A stretch of 64,000 nucleotides of DNA. Origin: Spongospora subterranea f. sp. subterranea (Eukaryota > Endomyxa: Phytomyxea > Phytomyxea > Plasmodiophorida). The first letter of the stretch is position 1, and every line of letters starts with the position of its first letter. Position numbers and translations under genes: made by a program. The stretch lies in the NCBI GenBank assembly GCA_049724395.1, contig JAUGWO010000107.1, positions 62,001 through 126,000 on the forward strand, written 5' to 3'. Of this stretch, positions 11,987-24,826 are shown in pieces. The notes beneath the pieces are model-generated. The model was not told the DNA's origin. It saw only the letters and a program-made list of their open reading frames with translations, and did no database searches.

Positions 11987-12772
11987 CAACAGTTCCTATA
12001 TCATTTTGCCGTCGATTTTTATGTATTGCGACGGTCAGTTAATTTCACTTTCATAAACACCATTTATCCAGTTTCTAATTGCGAATCTTGACGCCTTTCG
12101 GTTAAATACTCTATTCGGTCGTATTTCGAACCCCATTCGCATGTTATCCAATGGTAAAAGGCCAGGTATTTTCCGGGTGGGAGAAATGATTCAGAGGCAA
12201 TGAGAATGCGAAAACGCGGAATAAGGAAAAAAATCAAAAGGGTATCAACGAGCAAAGCGAAATAAAAATTACGCTTAAAGCTCTATCAAAGGAAGGGGTT
12301 AGCGAGTTTGATTCTGCGCCGTAAATCGTACTTTGACTGGTAAAACCAAACCTCGCATGCAATTAGCGAACCCGCAGGCAGCAACAATATTTGTGATAGG
12401 AATATCTGCAGAAGAACAGGAATATGCATGAAGAGATGGGAATATATAGGAACTTGACCATACTTGCATTCCTTGACGAAGTTGTCAATAGCAGCAACGG
12501 CAGTCGTGAAGTACCATCGTCAATTCCACCCCCAAGTTTAGAAACGATACGATCGCAATCGACGCCAGGTGCTCATTAACAATTAATGACAACTGAAAGT
12601 TATGTAATAATATTCCTTACACAATACCAATAGCTATACATCGCGTTCTGCAAAGGTGAGCGGAAGTTTTGTTCACCGTATTGAGTATTGACATACCTAC
12701 ACCTACACAACCCTTCCTGACACGCGGACACCGTCGCCGCACAAGGACAAGTACCGCCATCAAGTTGTCAAC
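11987..12772. other. Intergenic, no gene seen
   Basis: About 0.8 kb between two same-strand genes. It presumably holds the NAA25 promoter. I see no repeat or RNA gene. Confidence 0.5.
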
Positions 12773-15594
12773 ATGGTCGTCAAATTGGGGCCAATTTATG
12801 TAGGATTAGCATTGTATATCTCTGAAAATTGTTTTTCGTCTTACGTGAGACATACAGGACGCAATTGACAGTGGTAACTACAAGGCTGCTTTGAAGCTGA
12901 TTCGGAATGGGGAATCGCGCCATGGCAATGACCCAGTTCTTTCATCGTTAAAGGCTCTGGCTCTTGAGCGTTGCGATCGTGTTGAAGAAGCCTTGGATGC
13001 TTGCCAAGAGTTTTTGAAACAGAATCCTGTCGATCCTGCGGTGCTGGAAATGTCCCTGGTCGTGTTCAAGGATTTGAATCGTTTCGATCTAAATCGGCAA
13101 GCGTATGAAAATGCCTGCAAGCTGTCACCCAACAGGGAACCGCTACTCAACGGATTGTTTTTCGCACATCTACGCGAGTTTTCATTCCTCAAACAACAAC
13201 AGGTCGCCATGACACTTTATCGCACATTCTCCTCAGATAGATATCTGCATTGGGTCGCGCTGTGTATTGAGCTCCAGAATGGTGCTCTACATGATGACAG
13301 CCTCATTGCCTCTGTCCATCAAGTTCCCATCGCGCCACCGTCATCAAGTCGGTTGCTCAACTTGGCCGAAATGCTGTTAGTCAAACATTCAGCGGACCAG
13401 CCAATGCCGGTCAACCGTCTTCGCCAATATCTCCGAATTTTGCGTCGCCAAGGCAAGCATGCAACGATGATCATAGATGCCTTGGATGGAGTAATCGGCC
13501 AGCAATATCCGGATACTGATCCTGAGCGCCAACTATTGCTTTCAGACTGTTTATTCTCCACAGAGCAATTTGATCGGTGTGCTATCGTTACTGGTCAGCT
13601 GTTAAAGTTACACAATGCCGACGATTGGCGATATCTAACCCGTTACGTGGACGTGCAATGCGCTCTAAACCTGTCCCCCATCGAGTTTCTGACAAATTTA
13701 CAGCGGCGAAACCCGCGCCTGCGTGGACCGATTCTGGCAGAGATTGCATTCTATCACCGAGTTGGCGCCGTTACTGAACTTGTTAGTGCTGTTCAGCGAC
13801 ATTTTACCAGTTTTGGAGCGCATCGATGTTTCTTTTCTGACGTTGCACCATACCTGACAATTATTACTGATCGCGATTCGTTCCTCGAAGGGTTGGGCTG
13901 CAAATCCGATGCCGATGACACATCGCCGACGGGGATCGAAAACCGCATCCGTCGCCAAGTTTCCTATGAAATGTGCTGGCGGGCGCTAGAACAAGGGTCA
14001 ACTTTTTCTGTTGATGCGCTGCCCGACGGAGAAAGCTCATGATTTGTTCCGACGTTATCTTACCTCAGTCAATGCAGGGACATCGCTGGAGCCAACCGAG
14101 TTTGGTCCGGGGGACGATTTATGCCTTCTATGTGCTCACACCTTCATCGACTTATTTGAAAAATCGATGCAGGAATCTTTCCTATTTGATGCCATCTGTG
14201 CCCTGGAAACTGGTGTTAAATCATCCCCGTCGAATTTCCAGTTCCGTCTTTTACTGTGTCGCTTGTATTGTCACCCCCAGATTGGCGCGTTTCTGTCTGG
14301 GTTCAAGCATTACGCCGCACTCGACACTAAATCAATTCAACTGGAGACGTTGTCTCACCTTGTCCAAGAGGATGCGATTAGATTCGGATTTTTCACACAT
14401 GCATTCGCCGTTGCCTCCGCAATTGTCTCTTTCCACGAGCATCATAATTCGCAAGTCGCCGACACCATAATATTGTCATTTCGTCATAACCATCTTGACC
14501 AAGCGTTAGATTTTGTGAAATTCAACGAACGTCTGCGTCGGTCGCATCGTCTTTCCGATTCTTACGCCATCCAAACGTTCTATAAATGTATAGATTTGCC
14601 TGATATCACGTTAGCTCAGCTCAGCGATTGTTTAAGCAAATGTTCAACGGGTCCAACGGCGACGTCTCACATAATCAACGACGATTACTCGCTAATCGCC
14701 GTAATTGGCGATAAACGACACGCCGTACTCAGCACCCCTGCGCCGTTCGTTTTTCCGTCTTCATGGATGCCGCCTTCACCTGAACATCGAGCAGCTACCT
14801 TATCGTTGCACTCATCACTGATAGCAATGGGCAAAGCCAGTCTAACATCGGACCCAAAACTGATTCGAGAAACGCTCCAGGTTCTGGTCGGCGACCTATC
14901 TGCACTCGGTTTTGACGTTGCAACCGGGAAATCTTCAGCTCCCAACGGTGATGGCATAGCCAGGCAGTGGCAATATTGCTTCACATTGATGGAGGTGTCA
15001 GCCTGTGTGGTGGAGGCATGGCTTGGGGCGAATGCGTATCTATTCTCGAAAGACAACAGCGACGATAATGCAATTCGATGGAAATCCGTCCAGCGCCAGA
15101 TTCAGGTCTTGGGAATGTTTTTCACGGATTTGGTAAAGTCGGAAACAGCAACACCCATTGCATCGACCGCCATTCCTAGTCTTGTCATGTTCGGGCTTTT
15201 CGCATCCCGGTGGACAACGTTGGCGTGTGAATCCTGGTCGATGTTGATTCCCTCAAAACGCGCATTCGACAAGTCGCGAAAGACGTCGCCACAGATGGCC
15301 AGCAGTCCCGAGGTCGAGCAAGAAGTTGGCAGCGTTTTTGCAGAGACACGCGTCGTCCTTCGGGCGTTCGCCTTATCGGTGACAGAATCGCTTCAAAAAC
15401 TGCTGGCGTTCGTGCGCGAATCTAGGGAGAATGGTGTTCGTGTTCAGTTAGGAGAAGCTTCTAACCTATTCGATGATTCCGAACTATTGTTTTCGGTAGC
15501 CGACTCGGTGGTTGTGAGCCGTCAAAAATCGCTCGCCGCCGCAGCTGAGTCTTTTGAGCTGAGTTTGCGCTCTTTAGGACGAATGAAATTCTGA
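12773..15594 (+). CDS. NAA25: NatB N-terminal acetyltransferase auxiliary subunit NAA25 (MDM20)
   Basis: Ribosome-anchoring TPR subunit of the NatB complex, which acetylates the N-termini of proteins starting Met-Asp/Glu/Asn/Gln. A tiny first exon (12773-12799, MVVKLGPIY) is spliced to 12858 onward. The join gives PIYDAIDSGNYKAALKLI, the family's first helical repeat. The TPR array follows (ALDACQEFLKQNPVDP), then GDDLCLLCAHTFIDLFEK and SNFQFRLLLCRLYC, as in the conserved middle of NAA25. About 920 residues in total, the usual size. The frame changes once: up to about 14003 one frame is conserved, and after it the +1 frame is. A run of five T at 14003-14007 lies at the switch, and one T fewer would keep the frame. 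This could be an assembly error, a real mutation or a slip site. No intron explains it well. Confidence 0.85.
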
Positions 15595-16721
15595 TATATT
15601 GCTATAATTATCCCTATAATTTTATAAATTCATAGCTCAAACATCAAAATCGGGTTTGCGAGGTGAATCGCCTTTCCGGAAGTCCCAAAAGATTACGGTT
15701 TTAAGTTTGTCAACTAATTGAAAGCTTTGTTTTGAGTTTGGGCATTACATCTCAGAAACGGGTGTCTTTTGCCTTTCAAAGTCTCTCATGTTTAGCAGCA
15801 AAGGATAGACCCTGTACCTGTTTGCCACACCTTCGTGCTTGACACAATTGGTTGTGGAGAAACAAAAATGAGTGAAACTGCTTCGAACTTTTCTATTGGC
15901 TCTGTAAGCTCAACTCAGCAGATACAGAGTACAACAATATTTACAAAGAGTCGATAGCCCTGCCCCGCCAAGTCGAGCCAAACAAAGTTCGAATCCTATC
16001 AAACACGATCCAGAAACCTTCATATCTGTACTTGAACACTTGATTAAAGTCCCAGAATCCCAATGGTTTCTTGTACATTTGTCCTCCAGGCGGATTCGAG
16101 AATCTCAGTTCTCTTGAGCTGTGAAATTTCATCACTGTATATAGCTCAATTTCGTTGTTGCTCCAAGTATGTGTGAAAAATCATCAGCATTCAAGCGAGT
16201 TGACACAGTTCAAGGCAGTGGCGTCGTTCACGAGACGCACAATGGATTGACTCGAACGTGTTCTTAGTCGTTTGGACAGCTAACATACATTTTTCCAGCT
16301 GAAGTTTGCGTGTTGCAAGTCTCGCTCTTCGCTTGAAAGATGTCATTGGCAGATAAACATCTATGCTATAGTTGTTTGATTATGTGCAGCTGTTGCCGCT
16401 TGAAGGTTGTCATTGGCAGAGATAGCCGAGGCTGTGCTATAGTTGTTTGATTATCTGGAGACGATCGATATATCACACCTCTGCCACCATCTCACAAAAA
16501 ACACCAGATCAAAAAGACACCAATCTAATGTACACTTGTTCAACGTGGGAGAACACTGGGAGAACATATCAAGACGAGACGTCTTCCGTAACGTGCACCA
16601 AGTCGTGCGCAACCTTTACCTGTTATCCCTTGGCCCCACAACTGTAGTGTAGATACTCAAATAAGTTCAGCCAAGTGCGAACCTCATTTCAGAGCTCGTT
16701 TTATCTGTATTGGGGGTTCCA
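15595..16721. other. Intergenic with a short tandem duplication
   Basis: No gene is seen. About 16330-16388 and 16398-16458 are two diverged copies of one unit (shared CGCTTGAA, TGTCATTGGCAGA and CTATAGTTGTTTGATTAT). The rest is unremarkable, and the final part probably carries the OST48 promoter. Confidence 0.6.
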
Positions 16722-18062
16722 ATGATCTCTTGGCATAGGTCGTCGATCAAACGCTATAGAGTCATGTTCGCTCTAATTACTTTTGTTATGACTCTTACAT
16801 GTTCTGTTTGTGCAAACATGTCTGCTCCGAGAACGCTAATTGTTATCGACGGTCCTCAATCAAACTTCGCCGGTTTTATGGAGGGCTTAAGGCGGGATTT
16901 GCATCACAATATCTCCGTTATTGACAAATCAGTGCCGCTTATCGATTTCGGTGAACGCGTTTATGACAACGTTGCGCTCCTGGGAACTATTGATGGAGTA
17001 TTTTCTACTCAAAACCTTCTTGATTTTGTCGATCTCGGTGGTAATTTACTGGTTGCCAATTCGGATCCCGGGAAGACTACCAGAAACTTGTCATCAAAGT
17101 GCGGTTTTACCTTTGACAGTGAAAGGGTGAGAAACATCCCTGTATGAATTCAACAGTTGTTTATTTTTCACACCACTTAGAGTGCTGTCATTGATGACGA
17201 CAATTCTTTGGACTCATTTCGCAAAATTTATGGAGTTGATTGTGCCAATAATGGCGGGATAAATATCAAAAACAGTTCGATTGCGTACAGAGGAATCGGG
17301 CAAGTTCAGAGTCTGATGTCGTCCACCGAGAAGTCATTTGCGTTTTTACCTGGAGACGTCTCTACCTATTCTATCGCTGCAGATGGATCGATCATTTCAG
17401 CTGGACAAGAGCTAGTTTTGATATCTGCATTTCAAGCTGGCAATAATGCGCGAATTTTGGTCTCGGGCTCTTCAGATATGTTCACCGATCAATTTTTTGC
17501 CATCAAATCATGTGAAAATCGTAGATTCGCGCTTGAAGCTGCTGCGTGGACCTTTGGACAAAAGGGTATTCTCAGAGCATCGAATATCCATCATCACCGC
17601 ATCGATCACGCTGATGACCACACACCTCCTAAACAGTATACTGTGAACGATACCGTTGTATATCATGTTGATATTGAAGAGTTTGACGGGTTTTCCAATC
17701 GCTGGAAACCGTTTATTGCAAAAAAAAACGATATGCAGCTCGAGTTTGTAATGATGAGCCCGTATATTCGTGTCCCTCTTAAATCATCCAAATCGGGCCA
17801 CTACTCGTCGACGTTCACGGTTCCGGATGTTTATGGCGTGTTCAAGTTCAAGGTCGAATATGATCGTCTAGGACTGTCCAAGCTAGTGTTGTCCACAACG
17901 GTTCCTGTCCATCCGAAACGCCACGACGAGTTTGAGCGCTTTATTGTTAGCGCATTTCCTTATTATGTCTCTGAGTTCACAATGATCATAAGCTTCCTAC
18001 TTTTCTCAGTAGTCTATTTGCATCACACAGACAATGAATGTAATCGGGCAGTTTCAACGTAA
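16722..18062 (+). CDS. WBP1: Oligosaccharyltransferase 48-kDa subunit (OST48/DDOST/WBP1)
   Basis: Subunit of the ER oligosaccharyltransferase complex, which moves the lipid-linked glycan onto Asn of nascent proteins. Two exons (16722-17126, 17181-18062) encode 428 residues, the length of yeast Wbp1. An N-terminal signal peptide (FALITFVMTLTCSVCA) precedes RTLIVIDGP. The lumenal segment follows. The C-terminus has FPYYVSEFTMIISFLLFSVVYLHH, the family's single membrane span with its short cytosolic tail (split here only by my quotation limit). Other ATGs lie at 16764 and within the leader, and the later one also keeps a full signal peptide. The intron of 54 nt is clean GT-AG. Confidence 0.92.
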
Positions 18063-18352
18063 TAAAACCGGTCGAAAAGGGTAGTCATCCATTTTGTTCT
18101 TCTCATGTTCTTGTTGGGATGCGTTGATTAACACAAAAAATCATGTTCGTGGCCAAAATTCAGTTATGACGACACAGGAAGCATTTTACCGCGCCACACT
18201 CGGTGTTTTTCTTTTTCTGTACTCAGTGTACGAAATCTGTTACACCAGTGTCTGAGTGAGAGATTGTAGAGACGGAGTGATGTGGTTGCGACCGTGTCTC
18301 CGTGATAACCCTTCTTCCTTATCGCTCGTCCCCGTTATCTCTATTACGTCCA

Positions 18353-19086
18353 ATGGAATTTACAGGTCTTCTAGGAAATAATCCTGAACCAGAACAAGAA
18401 GGGTGGTTCTCTGAGATACTCCATCTTACATGGATTCAGCGTCTTTGGGGATTTGTAATTTGCTTCTTTCTTGGAATGCTCTTTGGATTCATGTCTTCAT
18501 TCGCTGTCGGATCTATCATCGTAGGTTAGTTGAGAGTTATCTTTCTTTCCCAATCAACTCAAAACTTTTAGGACGCCCTGCCAAGTTTGCTTTTCCCTAT
18601 ACGCTCTCAAACCTATTATCCCTTGGAAGGTAATATGACTGGTTTTTCGATTTTTTTTTTAAGATTGTTTTAGCACAACATTCTTGATGGGACCAAAAGT
18701 AAGGATCTCGTCTTTGGTCTTTATTCGTTCCTTTACTATGCTGATTGCAGAGCCAATTTAAGGCAATGTTTTCAAAGACCAGAATAGGTATGCTGGATGA
18801 TGCCAAAACTATCAATATTTGTGATAACTTGTTGATAGTGGCTACAACAGTATATCTGTTCTTTTTGGTCCTCACTTTAGTCCTCGCTTTCAACGTTCGT
18901 CAATCATTGTTGACAACATTCCAGTTACTGACTTATTATTCATTGCAGCATGCCAAGCCGATCCTTGTTTTGATATCCATCATCATCCAGATGCTCGCTC
19001 TGGCATGGTATTCGTTATCATATATTCCATTTGCTCGCAATGCAGCATCGTCTTGCCTCCGTCGGACATTCTCTACATTATGTTGA
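18353..19086 (+). CDS. SFT2: SFT2-family Golgi vesicle-transport membrane protein
   Basis: Small four-span membrane protein of the SFT2/Got1 group that helps vesicle fusion with the Golgi. Six exons (18353-18524, 18572-18629, 18674-18698, 18751-18787, 18839-18894, 18949-19086) join in frame to 161 residues. Signature parts are FPYTLSNLLSLGSTTFLMGP, FKAMFSKTRI and LAWYSLSYIPFAR. These appear only when the short introns (45-52 nt) are removed, which supports every junction. Exons 3 and 4 are just 25 and 37 nt. The gene ends 48 bp from the convergent PNUTS gene. Confidence 0.92.
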
Positions 19087-19134
19087 TAATAAATCTATCA
19101 CATTACGATAAGAAGCATTGGTTATTGCTAAATT

Positions 19135-21371
19135 TTACTGTATTGCGGGAGCTGGCGTTGGTGGAGGTTTCTTCAATCGTCCAAACTGATCTACGTTTGA
19201 ATTCGGATCAGTAGATTCTTCGGAGATATCAACTTCCTTATTGGGTCTGATTTGTGGGGTTCTCATCCCTCCACGATGTTGGCCTCTAGCCCTTCCTCGC
19301 TTGAACGGTCCAGGGCCACCTTTATTCACTGCGGAAGCATCATGAAGATATGGGCATGTGTCGCCCAATGTACAGCCGCGAGGCATGATAAAGAACTTGC
19401 ATATTCGGTTGGCGACACCAGGTCTCCGGTCTGCTTCAGGAATTGGTCGAGGAGATGCCCGACGATCATTATCAGGACGGAAATGAGGTGGCGGCTGGAC
19501 ACTTCGGTAGGGGCCTCTTGGTGGTGGCGCATCAGTAAAGCGCCGGTCGTCGTACCGATCATTTGGGTGTCTTTCGTACATGTCGGGGGGATAAGGTCGC
19601 CTTTCAGGAGGATACACAAAATGACGGTCATCTTCACGAAAAGATGGTGGATAGCGAGGAGGTGGCTCATTGCCAACGGCTCTACAACCATCAAAATTCG
19701 GGTCACGAAACTGAGACCGATGTACATAAGGGCGCCCGTCTCGATCCGGCCCGAATCTCATTGGAGATCTTCGCATATCAATATCAGGCCCATAAGGGAC
19801 ATTTTGTCTTCTCTCGTATTCGCTCCACTGTGATCGTGATGGTGGATTTACCCGGTCTTCAACACGAGGTCGAGGATACTCTTCTATGAACCGTCGTTGC
19901 ATGAGCGCATGTTCCTGTGATCGCGAGTGGTCCAAAGGTATGCGTCGTTCCGGAAAACCTGCCGGCTCAAACTCAGGAGAATACGGGTTCAGATACGGAT
20001 ATGGCTCATGTGAAGGAAACCCGCGTTCGAATTCTTCCCTCCTGTCGTCGCGGCGTTGGCCCACCGTTGCTGATTGAACTGCCGGAATTGACGGAGGCAA
20101 AGGAAGACCGAAGTGATCTCTATTAACTGGTGGTGGTGGCGAACGAGGACGTTCACGACGAACTGGAGGCGGGGACCTTATCCTAATGGAGCTGAAATGG
20201 TTCGACTCAGGAAAATTGAAGTCATTATTCGATTCCTGGTATTGAGGGTCCTCAGTCTCAAGAAAAAGATCAGACATCAACGATGGATCAGCGGATATAA
20301 GTTCATCCAATGCCAATGAATTCTCGTGAGAGTCCAGTAAAACAACAGGATCGGACAGCATACCGCCAACAGGTGCTGGGAGATCCTGATTACCAAGGTC
20401 AACATGTTGACTAGCGATTGGTGCATTGATGTACCTTTAAATCCTTGTAAAATGGATTGGCAGTGGAAACAGATTGCGCCTCGTCAGATGTGGGTTCAGG
20501 ATTCGGTGGGACTTGATCTTTTTTGAAATAAACAAGTTCCATTACGCTGGCAACTCGATTCGCTTGAACAGATTTCTCAGTACTGTTCACGCCCTTTTGA
20601 GAAAATTTGCAATCCTCGGGAATCATTAACCGGTGTGGTGTCTGCCAGACGGTTTGCGGTAAAATGATATAGGATGGATTAGATTGAACAACGGCTTCTT
20701 GACCAGATTGCAACATTTCTTCAATGGGATCGTGAAATATCTTGACCATCTCCAATTTGTGCTCAGGAGCCCACTGAAGGGACTTGGAATGTTCTGAGCG
20801 TTTCTTCTTTCGAGCTGGTTCGTCCGAGCAAGCGTCGCTGAAGTATTCAGGATCGCGTTCAAATATTACCTTCCTATCGGTCCTGCCTACCACTATTGAG
20901 TAATGCTCTACATTTGGTTTCTCGCTTTGCCATTGTGTTAAAGCGTATTTTGCCTGTTCTCGGACACTACGGTCACCACATTTTAACGCCAACTCAGAAA
21001 CCAATGCTTCTAGCGAAGTAGCCATGTTTCCGGAAATCGGAAGCCTAGCAGCCAGTTTCAACAGAGCCAACTGGGAAAGTCGATCAGTCCCTGGACTCAA
21101 TTACTATGGCGATGTTGATACAGACCTGTAATCCCTGGCGACCTTCATCAACAGCTTGTCCCAACCAGTTTGTCAACTGGACATGCCCGTCAATGGCCAT
21201 GAACTTAGCCAACGCGTCTTTCGTCTCGACATTGCATATAGTGTTGACAATAACCAAGCGATCGTCGGGATTAGCTACCCTCATTTCGTTAATCTTCTTG
21301 ACCATTCGTTCAAGGCCGGTAGGCGGGCGACCCCTCCTCTTACGCCTGATGGCATCCTTGGCACCCGACAT
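19135..21371 (-). CDS. PPP1R10: PNUTS-like protein phosphatase 1 nuclear-targeting subunit (PPP1R10)
   Basis: Nuclear regulatory subunit that brings PP1 to the RNA polymerase II termination machinery. Exons on the minus strand: 21371-21105, 21070-20435 and 20385-19135, about 717 residues. N-terminal TFIIS/LW-type helical domain (about residues 15-115: LAKFMAIDGHVQLTNWL, LALLKLAARLPIS). Near residue 190, KKKR...KSLQW followed by PEHKLE parallels the PP1-docking KTVTW-PEEGKL of animal PNUTS. A long Arg/Pro/Tyr-rich low-complexity region comes next. A single CCCH zinc finger lies near the end (ICKFFIMPRGCTLGDTCPYLH), as in PNUTS. The first intron would be only 34 nt; it is needed to join the LW domain. 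The start Met could lie further upstream. Confidence 0.82.
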
Positions 21372-21781
21372 TGGCCAATCCGGTTGGTCGTCCAGGCGAC
21401 AGGTCCGTGAGCGCATCACAGGATCCGACAGGTGAGGGCCGTGGGGCATCCTACAGTGCACATATGGATCTGTATCATGAGCCGTCCAGCGGGACAGAGG
21501 ACACAAATAGGTACGGTAGGAAGTTGACCTGCTGCTCTGCCGTCCCATCGTCACACCATCTGGGTCATATCAATCCCTCATACTGCTCATTCTGTACTCA
21601 TATCCCCCTCAATGTTATATAATGTAAAATTCAACTTTCTTTCGAATCAGTGACCGAACAATAATACTGATAATCATTCGAGTGTAAAGCTCCTCGAAAA
21701 ATGTTCTAAGCAGAAAGGATATATTGGCCAAATGTTTTGCATACCAAGTAAATGGCCGCCAAGTCGTTGTCGTAAGGAATA
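21372..21781. promoter_or_regulatory. Divergent intergenic region between PNUTS and site-1 protease
   Basis: The two genes are transcribed away from each other from this 410-bp stretch, so it must hold both promoters or one shared one. No specific site is recognised. Confidence 0.45.
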
Positions 21782-24693
21782 ATGCTCTGTTGGTTTATTT
21801 TCCCATTGACTGCGATTTTGGTTTATGGGGGTGGTGTAGCGTGAGTCTATTCACATGGATACACGGTATTGTGTACCATACATATCGTTATCTCTCAGAT
21901 ATCAGTTCATCTGATTCCATCATTCTTCTGAATATATTAACGCTCGATTTATGCCTCTTTCCCTCTCGCCATATCCCATAGCCAATGCGTTCAGTCATAT
22001 ATCTTGTTGCTATAGGATTTACAGTTAAATCACTCTTTCATTTAACTGCTGAATATCGAGGTCGCCCATACAGGTGTTCCAGCCACAGTTTATTTTCTCT
22101 TTTCGAATATATGATATACCCGTTTTATATTTCAAGCATTGATATTGAACCAGCTTCGCCGGACGACAACTTTTTTGACAATAACGTAGAATTGTCCATA
22201 TCTGGAAGTCATTCGCGCTCCCTTCTTCAAGTTCAATTCGGCAATGAACCTTCTGGCGGGTCGGCATATCAGGTTGATGCTGTTATTGATGGAATAACCG
22301 GCGCCAACATCAGAATAGCAGTTTTGGATTCAGGATCAACCACAAATCATCCTGCACTCTCCAAGGTTGTTGAGAGACTCGATTTCACAAGCGATGGTGA
22401 TCCTGGTGATGTCCTTGGTCATGGGACGTTTGTGGCCTCTGTAATTGCAGGTAATGATCCTCAATGCCTAGGCCTCGCTCCTGACGCTCTTCTTCATATC
22501 TTCCGGATGTTCACGGCTGATCAGACATCCTACACATCATGGTTTATCGATGCATTCAATTACGCCATGTGGGCTGGTGTTGACGTCATAAACCTATCTG
22601 TTGGTGGACCTGATCATTATGACGCCCCTTTCATGGAGAAGATATCAGAGATGTGTGCCTTTGGAATGATTGTCGTATCGGCAAACGGTAATGATGGTCC
22701 ATTATGGGGCACCCATATGAATCCAGCGGATATGTCGTGTGTTATTGGGGTTGGTGGATTATCTGCCGATGGGTCGATTGCCAGTTTCAGCGCCCGAGGC
22801 ATGACTGCTCATGAGCTTCATCATCATGGGTATGGACGAATCAAACCTGATATTGTGACATTGGCTGAAAAAGTCCAGGGTTCTGCGATCAATTCGGGCT
22901 GTAAGACTCTAACAGGAACATCTGTTGCCTCCCCAATTGTGGCTGGGGCGGTTGCCATGCTGCTGTCGTCATTACCGTCTAATTCATTACTCAGGAATCC
23001 TGCTGCTATCAAGCAATCCTTGATCAAGACTGCTGAGCGAATTGCTCACAGCAGTATGTTCGAACAAGGTGCTGGTAAAATGCAGGTTCGAAAAGCCCTA
23101 CAGATGTTATCAAATATGAAGGCCCATGTCAGTGTATTTCCTAGTGCAATCGATTTTACCGATCATGAATATTTCTGGCCTTACTCGTCGCAGCCGATAT
23201 TTGCATCAGCTGAGCCTGTAATCTGTAATCTCACGGTCTTGAACAGTGTTGGAGTTGAAGGTGTCATAGTTCCTGAATCGGTGCTGTTCACACCCGCTCT
23301 GTCGAATCAGCCCGAATTATCATTAGGCTACAGTTATTCCGATCTATTATGGCCATGGAGCGGTTGGTTTGCCGTTCATATCGGCGTAGCTCATGATGTT
23401 GGGGAAGCCATTACAGTGTCTGGTCAGATCGGATTTACTGTCCGATCAGGTCGTGATCTACATCATGTCGATATCCCTTTATCAGTTCCTGTCATCCCAA
23501 AGCCACCTCGCCGGACTCGCCTGCTGTGGGATCAGTTTCACAATGTCCAGTTTCCTCAGATATTCGTCCCCCGTGATAATCTCAATGAGGTTGTTGACAC
23601 TCTCGATTGGCATGGGGATCACCTTCACACCAATTTCCGTACTTTCTACAAAGCATTACGCTCAGCTGGATTTTACATTGATATTTTATATCGAGATTTC
23701 ACATGCATCGACGCGGAACGATATGGGGCGCTATTAATCGTTGACCCAGAGAGAGAAATCTTGAATTTTGAAATCGCACAACTGGCGCAGGACGTAATGC
23801 AAAGCGGATTATCCGTTGTTGTGATTGCTGACTGGTTCAATCTTGATCAAATGTCTAAAACACGGTTCTTCGATAAGGTGCTGGCCTCGTTTATGCATCT
23901 TTGTATGACCTGACTGAATGCACAGAATACTCAAAAATGGTGGGAACCGTTTACTGGTGGTGCAAATATTCCAACCATCAATGATCTTTTGCGCCTGTTT
24001 GATATCGAATTCTCAGATGATGTCGTAGAGGGCGTTTTTAGGATCAATGGCCGTCCCACTATTTTTAACTCGGGGTCATCACTGAGAAGGTTTCCGGCAG
24101 GGGGGAAGGTCCTCAGTTTCGCTTCGCTATCCTCATCGATAGGGGCTTCTGGACCTATTGCTATTGGTGGAATAGTATCTGTCAATGGCAGTCGAATAGC
24201 TGTGTTTGGAGATTCCAACGGTATTGATGATTCGCAATCAGATGCATCTAATCGGGCTGATTGGCTTGTCCTTTTACTGATTGAGTATGCTACATCCGGT
24301 ATCGTTCCAGATCATCTTGCTACAGGGCTAACTCTACTCGAAACTGCTCTGGATAGTAATCGCGATTCACCGGTTCGCCCAACACTTGATTTCTCGCCAT
24401 TTTTATTCGGGTCGAACCCGTTCGCCATGTGCCCTAATAACAAATCAACGTTCGATGTGTCTCGACATCAGACACTGAGGACTGTTCGAAAAGTACCCCT
24501 TCACGTTCAAGAACGATCTGCGATTAATTTACAAATATTTGTTGCCATTATCGTTCTTTCCTCACTCATATACTTGCTGTTCAAGCGTCGCCAAAGGAGG
24601 CGTTCGCCAACAATGCTACCGACTAATATCACTGATTTTGAGGACGACGGCCGGTCTTTTCGACGAAGATCTACCACATTTGCACTATCATAA
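21782..24693 (+). CDS. MBTPS1: Membrane-bound site-1 protease (SKI-1/MBTPS1), subtilisin family
   Basis: Golgi serine protease that makes the first cut in SREBP/ATF6-type membrane factors. The catalytic set is complete: Asp in IAVLDSGST, His in GHGTFVASVIAG, the oxyanion Asn in VSANGNDGP and Ser in GTSVASPIVAGA. The S1P-specific stretches HIFRMFTADQTSYTSWF and FGDSN are present. A C-terminal membrane span (IFVAIIVLSSLIYLLF) is followed by a basic tail. A 48-nt intron (23878-23925) joins RFFDK to NTQKWW exactly as in the animal protein. Exon 1 probably starts at 21782 with a signal peptide (LCWFIFPLTAILVYGGGVA) and is spliced to about 22074; that junction is uncertain. The usual propeptide of about 150 residues is not visible, so the N-terminus is short or partly unplaced. 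Confidence 0.88.
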
Positions 24694-24826
24694 TTTTTAC
24701 TCTTAGAACAAGAGTTATTGTTTGAATAACGAAGAATACAGTATAATTTATATCAATGTAAGTTCCATATCTTGATGCACATTGTGTTGATTATCCAGCG
24801 TCCTTCGAAAACTTGCCGGATGACTC

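Noticed and set aside
15950-16005. Possible tRNA gene (GTTCGAATCC box-B-like)
   Set aside because: No acceptor-stem pairing or anticodon arm could be folded around it.
19252-19889. Plus-strand frames inside the PNUTS region
   Set aside because: They are antisense to the Arg/Pro-rich low-complexity exon of PNUTS and have no recognisable features.
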